A DNA stretch of 64,000 nucleotides. Origin: Channa striata. Lineage: Eukaryota; Chordata; Actinopteri; Anabantiformes; Channidae. The stretch is taken from assembly GCA_033026295.1 (NCBI GenBank), contig CM065178.1, positions 25,993,585 to 26,057,584 of the forward strand. Reading direction: 5' to 3'. Numbering within the stretch: the stretch's first letter is position 1; each line of letters begins with the position of its first letter. Of this stretch, positions 57,046 to 64,000 are shown piece by piece. Below the pieces are notes generated by a model. That model was given only the letters and a program-made list of their open reading frames with translations. It had not been told where the DNA came from and ran no database searches. The position numbers were made by a program, and so were the translations under genes.

Positions 57046-57240
57046 TCATTCCTTCTCCAGTTCTTCTTCTATGGTGGCCCTTGTAAGTTCTGGAGACCCC
57101 TTCACTTCTTCTCTTTTACTTTCATCCCGCTGAGGAAATGATGCATGTTCCTCTTTTCTGCTCATTCTGTTATTTCTTCGTGTCTGGTTGCGACAGTTGT
57201 CTTTACGCCAATAAACAAATAAACAAATGAAAGTCAAAAA
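57046..57240 (-). other. Small ORF with possible membrane segment, unassigned
   Basis: A minus-strand frame reads LTFICLFVYWRKDNCRN and continues as a charged tail ending 'RATIEEELEKE' and a stop (57046). A short hydrophobic run followed by basic residues looks like the end of a type I membrane protein or tail-anchored GIMAP, but no convincing acceptor or upstream exon was found. It lies in sequence absent from the left duplicate. Could be chance. Confidence 0.25.
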
Positions 57241-57611
57241 CTTTCATTAATGTGTGTGTGCGTGTTAATTTCATTAGATGGACACGTATTTCCTACTTAT
57301 AGAGAGATGTGTTACATTCACTCCCTTCCAAACCTCTTAAATGTATTATTAGCTTATATCAATGTATGTCAATATTTTTAAATTAATTTGTATTTTAATA
57401 CTTTCATTGTTATTAATTTACTTTATTATTGCTCCTCATTACTCCATTTTTATTGTTTTGTTATTTTATTTATTTATTTATATCTATATTTCTTCCCTAA
57501 TTTTTTTCTATATATTTATATATATATATTTTTTTCTTTCATTTCATTTTAGTTTTTAATTTTATTAATTTAATTTATTTATTTGTATTGAATTATCATT
57601 TACTAATTCCA

Positions 57612-59170
57612 CATTGGGATAAAAAACTGAATGACCTGTGATGGAGAGGTACCTTGGAGGTGCACTGGGTTGGACAGTATGGGCCTTAAAAATATCAAGC
57701 CCACCTCCCCTCTCTGCTGTCCCCCCCTGATAAACGGACTCCCTCCCCAGGGTCTGGAAGCATCCCTCATCTGTTGGGGCTAAGAGCGACTCGGAGCCAG
57801 AGAACCACAAGTCAGCTCCAAACAAAATGCAACGCAGCAGCAGTTGGCCCAACCTGGAGCCCCAGGAACCATTCCTCAGATTGGGCCACAATCCCAAAGG
57901 CTGTCAGTCACACAACCCTCAACCCCTTGGTGTTATTTATTTATCTTATTTCATTATTATTATTATTATCATATATATTATATTATTTTATTTTATTATA
58001 TTTTATTTTATTTTTTATTTTATTTACTATTATTATTTTTAGTATTGTTATTATTATTTCTTTACTTATTATTTTCTATGAATATTTCCCACTCGTCCCT
58101 TTCTTTTTTCGGGCAGTCTCTTGTTTCTTCCTTCCTTCAAGTTCCTCTACCAGAGGTCTGGGAGTTTGATGGTCCTGCTCAGTATCTTAGCTGTTCCTAG
58201 CACTGCACTCTTCTTCTGGACAGAGATCTCAGACGTTGTTCCTGGAATCTGCTGGAGTCACTCTCCTAGTTTGGGGGTCACAGCCCCCAGTGTTCCTATC
58301 ACCACTTCGTCCCACTTGTGCCTTCACCCTCCACATCCTTTCTAACTCTTCTTTCAGTCCTTGGTATTTCTCAAGCTTCTCATGTTCCTTCTTCCTGATG
58401 TTGCCACATCTACCACTACAGCCTTGTTGTCCTGTTTGTCCACAACTACTATTTCGGGTTGGTTGGTCATTACCAATTTATCACTCTGCATCTGGAAGTC
58501 CCACAGGATCTTAGCTCTGCCATTCTCAACCAGCTTTAGAGGTGTGTCCCATGTTAACTTTGGGACTTCCAGCCCGTACTCGGCACAGATGTTCCTGTAC
58601 ACTACGCCTGCCACTTGGTTATGGCGTTCCATGTTTGTCCTGCCTGCTGGCATCTTGCACCCTGCTGTTATGTGCTGGATTGTCTGCACCTGGGGTCCTA
58701 CCTGGTGTGGTAGACTCTGGCCTCTATTGATCTTGTACTCAGGGCCTGCTCCTGTGCTGCTAGGATCAGTGCCTCTGTGCTGTCTTTCAGTCCAGCTTTG
58801 TCCAGCCACTGGTAGGATTTTTCGACACCTTGCAGGGGTTTGTCCTTTCTTGAGGGTTCCTGCTCTTCCTCCCCTTGTTACTCTGGTTTCTGCTGCCTGA
58901 AGTTATTCATTAAGCATGTCATCACTTGGGACCATCTTCCTGACATATTCGTGGATTTCGGTTGTTTCATCCTGGATAGTGGCTCTGACGCTCACTAATC
59001 CTCAGCCTCCTTCCTTCCGCTTAGCGTATAGTCTCAGGATGTTGGATTTGGGGTGAAACCCTCCATGCATTGTAAGGAGCTTTCTCGTCTTGATGTCAGT
59101 GGATTCTATTTTCTCTTTTGGCCAACTTGTTATACCAGCGGGTACCTGTTGACCAGTAGGGCGTAGGTGT
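57612..59170 (-). mobile_element. LINE with restriction-like endonuclease, copy 2 (fuller)
   Basis: Same element as 40945-42290. It keeps a 151-codon ORF (58809-58354) with 'HITAGCKMPAGRTNMERHNQ', 'VVYRNICAEYGLEVPKLTWD', 'KILWDFQMQSDK' and 'PEIVVVDKQDNKAVVVDVAT'. The last has the PD-(D/E)xK-like layout of the endonuclease that follows RT in R2/R4-type LINEs. The remaining RT is gone and the 3' UTR is intact to about 57612. The 137 bp at 58453-58589 are missing from copy 1. Confidence 0.68.
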
Positions 59171-59217
59171 TGATTGCCCAGACTTTGTTCTTCCCATTTA
59201 GCTGACTTCTAACTCAG

Positions 59218-59312
59218 CTGAATGGGAAGTCAGCTAAGGACACTTTGACATGTGATCGAACCAACAACTATAGAATTGGTGGACGACCGCTCTACCAACT
59301 GTGCCACTTTAG
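59218..59312 (-). repeat. tRNA-derived SINE fragment (minus), duplicate
   Basis: Counterpart of 42352-42447, with a small deletion in the middle (GTCAGCTAAGGACACTTTGA region). Confidence 0.55.
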
Positions 59313-60262
59313 CAATGTTATAGTGTAGCTAGAACTACAGAAGACTTAAGTGGACTTTTACTCAACTAATCAATTAATAAGAAGCCCGTTACACAGAAGC
59401 TGTATCTGGCTGCTTAATGATTCTGTTATTTTGTTAATTAAATGAAAGCACCTAAACATATTTGTCTAAACCTTTTACAAAAAGGACTCGTGTAACACAA
59501 CTGTTCAGATCTATGTACAGGCTTCATCAGGTTCAAAGCTCTGACTCTCACTTTCAGAGTGGTGAAGTAAAACTGTTCATCTCAATGAAAATAGTTCTTC
59601 TCATATCACTTTGTATAACGTTTTCTCCGTGTAAATACTTACTGTCTCCATTGGTTGAGTTTTTTGTTAACATAAGTTCTTCCACATCAGTCTTCATGTG
59701 ACCTAGAAGATCTAGTGCTTTAAGCAAATAAAATGTGGCAACACAGGTTCTGTTCAGTCAATCACATATAAATCTGTATGACATTTATAAGAGGGCAGGA
59801 TCAGAATGAAGGTAATGTTGAATTAGTCTACTGAGTGGGTTAACACATTTATAAGATTAATTTATTTGTATAACTTTTATTTATTTATAACATTTTAACC
59901 GCTTTCAAACACCCAAACTGATGTTGATTTCCTATAGGTGAGGTACTTCATATACAGAACACTCTATTGGCTGGCTACTATGGCTACAAATAGTTATTAT
60001 ATTTATTTGAGTTTTTCCTTCTTTCTTATTAAGTATGTTTATCAATTACTATAAAGAAGTAACAACTGTATCAAATCACTCAGAAATAATGTCAGACAAA
60101 CTTTTACACAGCAGTTATTTTTATGCTTTACATTCTTCATTCAAGTTTAAAATTCACTCCACAAATGTTGGTGAATTTAAATGTTGATACTTCAGTGTCA
60201 TATCATTTATGGACAGATGGTCCAAGTCAAACCGTGGGAGGAGCCTTTTCGTGGTTCATATA

Positions 60263-60947
60263 TCACTGCGTTATGCACTTTGTTTTGCTTTTCTTTTGTA
60301 AGCGTTTAATGTCTTCTTCATATTTTGCTTGCAGTCCTTTGATTTCTTCCTTTAGTCGACTTTCTTTGTGACTGGAGAGATCCTGTAAAAGTGAGTAGTC
60401 AGTTTGATGTTTCTGCTTCTCCTGCTGAACCTTCTCGTACTTCTGCCTCAGATCCTTCAGTTCCTCATCGTACTTTTCTAACAGTCCTTCGAAATCCTTG
60501 GTGTATTTGTCTTTGAAGTCATTGAATTCTTCAGCGTGTTTTCTGGCCTCCTCTTCATACTTTGTCTTTATATTCTCCACTTGTTTCTTGTAGTTTCTCT
60601 CTAACTCTTTTTGCTGTTGCTCCTCCTGTTCTCGTCGGATTCGTTCCTCCTTTATTTGGTTTTCATATTTCAATTTTTCCTGCTCATATTCTTCTTGGAG
60701 TTTTCTAACTTCCTGTTGTCGTTGTTCATCCTCCTGTTTTCGATTTTCCAGTGTCCAGCACAATGACAGTACGACCGTCCAATTCACACTGTGCTTTCTG
60801 ACAACGTTTGGTGACTGATGTTTGACTGGATTCAGCTTTAAACTCTTTTCTTCCTAGGATGGTGTTTCCTGACGAACTCTTTCCACAGCCAGTTTTTCCA
60901 ATCAACACGATCCTCAGACACTCTGAGCTCTGTCTCCTCTTCATCAC
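60263..60947 (-). pseudogene. Copy A last exon: P-loop joined to coiled coil by an internal deletion
   Basis: The acceptor at 60948 and the P-loop GKTGCGKSSSGNTILG are as in copy B. Relative to copy B one extra base lies in the first 25 nt of the exon (GATGAAGAGGAGACAG against GATGAAAAGGAGCAG), so the spliced frame misses the GTPase frame. At about 60750 the sequence jumps from 'RTVIVLDT', the first residues of G3, straight into 'ENRKQEDEQRQQEVRKLQ' in the coiled coil. About 870 bp present in copy B are missing, including DTPG, TRGD and the first half of the coiled coil. The rest of the coiled coil (to KKSKTKCITQ) is open. A GTPase cannot be made from this exon. Confidence 0.87.
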
Positions 60948-61035
60948 CTGAAAGATTGAAAAAACTTTTTAGATAAAAATATTTCTTCTAATTGTATAGA
61001 GTTAAAAAAAATTAGGTCGTAAAACATGTACTTAC

Positions 61036-62232
61036 AAGTGGCCGCTTTCACTTTATCAAGTTCAGTCTGCAGCAAACAGATTAGTTTTTCTTGTTCTAAG
61101 ATTTTATCCTGTTTGCCATGTGCAAATGTTTTTGTTGTGTAGCAGCATAGTTTGTCTTTCTGGAGTCTCATTTCATCTACCTTATCCAACATGTCAGAGA
61201 CCTGCTGCTTGTCCCTGACGTTGAGAACAACAGATCTTCCTCCACAGTTCTGACACAGATCCTGGATCTCCTTGTTTCCCTGTAGAAAGTTAACAACAGC
61301 TGGAGCTGTAGGATCTGAGTCCACAGTGAACAGGATCATGGTGAAGTCGTTGACTCGAGAGCTGAACGTGTTCTGGATGGTCTCTAACTCTTCCTTGTCT
61401 TCATCAGTGAGGGGACCCACAGGTAGGACCAGGATGAAGGCATGGACCCCCTCAGGATCACAGAGGGACACACACCGGAATGATTCCTCCATCACTGTCT
61501 CCTGAGGTTTTCCATACAAGGCAGGCAGCTCCACCAGGGAAACCCGACGTCCACACACCTCTCCCTGATTTCTAACACACTTGAATGAGTTGGAGGCTGA
61601 ACGAAGCTCTGTCTGACCTAAAATGGACCTGGCTGCTGACATCTTCAGTGATCCTCTCCTCCCGCACAGAACCAGGTTTAAGGTTGGTTTCACATTTCTC
61701 CTTGTCTCCTCAGTGAAGGTGAGGAAGGTTCCTTTGTTTCCATGAACAATGTTCTCAATCTTCTCCATTAACTGATCACGTTGACTATCAGACATGTAGT
61801 AGTATCTTCCTCCACATTGTTCAATCAGCTGATCCACAGTTGAATCTGTTCCCTTCTTCTTGTCTGTTATTATGATCATTGAGTATTTAAAGGCATCTTG
61901 ACCAAAGAAACTCAGGATTAACTGCAGTTTTTCTTTGTCCTCTCTATGAAACTCAGATGGTTTGACTAACAGCAGCAGGACATTTGGTCCTGGTGGACAA
62001 AGATTCATGGATCTTTCCACCTCTTTTCTCAGGGTCTCCTCAGACAGACTGAACATGTCTGGTGTTTTTACCACTGTTACAGGTTTTTCCCTCCACTCTG
62101 AACAGGCAGCAACACAGTGTTTGACTGATTTTGGCGTTGGTGAATGAAAAACTTGACCTCCAACGATGAAGTTACCAAGTTTTGTCTTTTTATCTTCACT
62201 TTTCCCCAACAGAACAATCCTGAGTGAAGAGA
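61036..62232 (-). CDS. gimap8-like: Copy A exon with AIG1-2 and AIG1-3 pseudo-GTPase domains, open
   Basis: Acceptor TTTCAG (62233), donor CACTT|GTAAGT (61035), open across about 399 codons, very similar to copy B. AIG1-2 P-loop GKSEDKKT, 'KTPDMF'. AIG1-3 'LNLVLCGRRGSLKMSAARS' has lost the P-loop Thr (now Met) as well as the glycine, and G3 is 'VELPALYG'. The exon itself is undamaged although the exons before and after it are broken in this copy. Confidence 0.88.
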
Positions 62233-62771
62233 CTGAAACACAAACAGAGAAAAACTCATTATTTCTCTTTGGGGATGGTGACAACAGGTTAGTCAAGTCA
62301 AGGTTACACACTAAGACAAGTCAGGTACTTTGCAGTGTTGAAAATGTCTTTTGTCTTACAGACAGTAATGACAGGCCACAGCACATTTAGATCCAGATTG
62401 TGGATTTTTTACAGAAGTGGCTCATAATTTTACCATCATTTTTTTACACCAAACTAACTTGCAAAGTTCTTTTCAAATTTCACACAGACGACCTTAATGA
62501 TTCTGAGACAGACCACTGTGATTAACTAACATCCATGTTTTTACTGTCAGTGTGAATTTGTTGAATCTGTCAATAACGGCAGTGTCACTGGCCTACACTC
62601 CCAGTGTAGGTGGGACATTATTGGTTCAGTCACTACAAAGGTGTGACCGGGACAGAACTGACAGATGAGACATGACAGGCCTGAAAGTTTCCACAAGACA
62701 TGCAGTGTTTGTGCAGAGTGTTCGAATGATGGTTTGAAGTTAATAAAAAGTTAAAGCCATATTTTACTCAC

Positions 62772-62819
62772 ACTGGATGTTTGTCTTCTCCTCTGCTGAT
62801 GTCAACTTTGACTTAAGCC
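62772..62819 (-). CDS. gimap8-like: Copy A small exon (48 nt)
   Basis: Acceptor TAATAG, donor CCAGT|GTGAGT, phase 1-1, encoding KSKLTSAEEKTNIQ. Matches copy C 35339-35386. Confidence 0.7.
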
Positions 62820-62942
62820 CTATTAAAAAAGAAAGAACATAAATTACAGCTGTGTAGATCTTTCATCTTGTCTATATTTACTGTTTTTTACATCTATGAT
62901 TTAATGCCTGGGATAATAATGTGAAGGTTTTCTCACAGTTAA

Positions 62943-62975
62943 CTCCGGTTCTTGCAGGAGCCAATAATTGAATTC
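62943..62975 (-). pseudogene. Copy A small exon (33 nt) with mutated donor
   Basis: Encodes IQLLAPARTG as in copy C, but the donor reads GGAG|TTAACT where copy C has GGAG|GTAACT. The GT is lost. A GT one base earlier (GGA|GTTAAC) would change the frame. The exon may be skipped, which is frame-neutral because it is phase 1-1. Confidence 0.65.
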
Positions 62976-63068
62976 CTGTAAAACATAAGAATGAACCAAA
63001 GTCATTTTTAGCTCGAATTCAAGCTTCATTAAACATCTTTGTCATCACAAACTTAGTTTTAAACCTAC

Positions 63069-63704
63069 CAGCAGCTCTAACACGATCCAAGTTGACACGA
63101 ACTGCTCCATCAGGTTTCAGGCTTCCAGGACCACTGGGTAAATCAGACACTGCGTCCTCAAATACTTCACAGTCTTCACGATCTCCATCGTTCTCCTTCA
63201 CTATTTGACCCATGACTGTTAACAGTTCTTGATGTTCGAGGTTTTTCTGCCACGACAACTTGTGTTTACATTTCCTGATAAAGTTTCCTAACGATGGATG
63301 ATCATAATATTTGTCTATTGAAGCTGAACTCTACTCTTCCTCTGCTGATGCTGTTATCAGTAACAGCGAGTGATCAAATGGTCGATCACCAAACAGTTCA
63401 AGAACTGACTGTAGCCTCGACGCGTGTTCCTCAGTGAAGCCTTCAGGCTGTAGAACCAGCAGGAACACATGAGGTCCAGGAGCAGAGAGACAGGTTTCTA
63501 CATATTCAGTCAGTCTGTCTTCAGAAATATCAGGATGCAGCAGATCTGGGATGTTCATGAGAAACGGTTCTTTCTCCTCAGTCAGTCCACTGACACTCAG
63601 ACAGCGGCCTGGTTCTTCCTCAGTGTTGAACACAGTCTGTCCCACTATGAAGTTCCCCACTGAGCTCCTCTGGGACCAGCTGTTTCCCAGCAGAACTACA
63701 GAAA
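63069..63704 (-). pseudogene. Copy A AIG1-1 exon with nonsense mutation
   Basis: Acceptor TTTCAG (63705), donor GCTG|GTAGGT. Start SVVLLGNSWSQRSSVGNFIV as in copy C. A stop TAG at 63331-63333 replaces the CAG codon of copy C in 'SAEEEQSS'. The downstream part ('LSWQKNLEHQELLTVMGQIV...', 63258-63069) is open and in the expected frame, unlike copy C. Upstream exons would lie beyond the gap at 63835. Confidence 0.82.
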
Positions 63705-63834
63705 CTGAAATAATAATAATTCATATACAGTATTTAACACTGAATACAACATTATTCATAAAACATATGAATCTTTTCTAGTTTTTGAAAATTTTGCATT
63801 TTGTGAGTTCCTCCTACTGTATGAAAACTAATTT

Positions 63835-63934
63835 NNNNNNNNNNNNNNNNNNNNNNNNNNNNNNNNNNNNNNNNNNNNNNNNNNNNNNNNNNNNNNNNNN
63901 NNNNNNNNNNNNNNNNNNNNNNNNNNNNNNNNNN
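63835..63934. other. Assembly gap (100 N)
   Basis: A run of exactly 100 N, the convention for a gap of unknown size. Sequence on its right side (63935-64000) is the reverse complement of what colinearity with copy C predicts. Confidence 0.98.
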
Positions 63935-64000
63935 TTTGCAGTAGGAAGATTAAAAACATTCAATCATTTACAACAACAATAATAATAAACATTAAATAAC

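Larger units (their letters stand above)
56548..62360. repeat. Tandem segmental duplication, right copy (pairs with 40123-46332)
   Basis: Matches the left copy as described there. About 0.5 kb at 56.82-57.35 kb has no clear counterpart in the left copy. It retains the uninterrupted site of the RTE fragment (~57510) and the fuller LINE. Confidence 0.88.

Noticed and set aside
1..64000. CRISPR arrays, operons, bacterial origins
   Set aside because: The window is vertebrate nuclear DNA with spliced genes and vertebrate repeats; no regularly spaced repeats with unique spacers were seen.

Overview
This is vertebrate nuclear DNA, almost certainly from a ray-finned (teleost, probably percomorph) fish. 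It has short exons with GT/AG introns, abundant CA/TA/ATC microsatellites, and fish-type interspersed repeats: RTE-, L2- and restriction-endonuclease-type LINEs, tRNA-derived SINEs, hAT and Tc1 transposons, solo LTRs and an old retroviral env remnant. No bacterial-style gene, CRISPR array or operon is present.

The only host genes I can support form a minus-strand tandem array of multi-domain GIMAP (AIG1-type immune-associated GTPase) genes, closest in layout to GIMAP8. Named in transcription order from right to left: copy A (63.7-60.3 kb, 5' end outside the window), copy B (56.3-43.4 kb), copy C (40.0-31.0 kb), copy D (27.1-23.3 kb, truncated), copy E (11.9-6.6 kb) and copy F (3.7-2.3 kb, only a 5' exon/promoter and a coiled-coil relic). 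The ancestral layout is: noncoding exon 1; short ATG exon; ~50-nt linker exon; AIG1-1 exon; two small exons (33 and 48 nt); one large exon with AIG1-2 and AIG1-3; a final large exon with the only canonical GTPase domain (AIG1-4) and a long charged coiled coil. Every intron I could phase is phase 1, so exons can be lost or skipped without a frame change.

AIG1-1, -2 and -3 have damaged P-loops and look like pseudo-GTPases. AIG1-4 keeps the P-loop, DTPG and TRGD-like motifs. Most copies carry frameshifts, stops or deletions; copy B is the best preserved for AIG1-2/3/4 and the coiled coil, but its AIG1-1 exon is decayed. The four first exons visible here share an IRF/ISRE-like AAGTGAAAG(T/A) box.

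The segments at 40.1-46.3 kb and 56.5-62.4 kb are a tandem duplication of about 16 kb period (GIMAP 3' half plus downstream LINE/SINE). Copy-specific transposon insertions and deletions order the events. A 2.8-kb RTE element with a 17-bp target duplication sits in the AIG1-2 upstream intron of copy B. Between genes lie solo LTRs with 5-bp target duplications (1.2, 9.6 and 28.5 kb), two large fold-back elements (12.3-13.9 and 27.3-28.2 kb), two hAT-type elements in opposite orientation (16.2 and 25.6 kb) and LINE relics. The window ends with a 100-N assembly gap at 63.84 kb, across which the sequence flips orientation relative to its paralogue in copy C.
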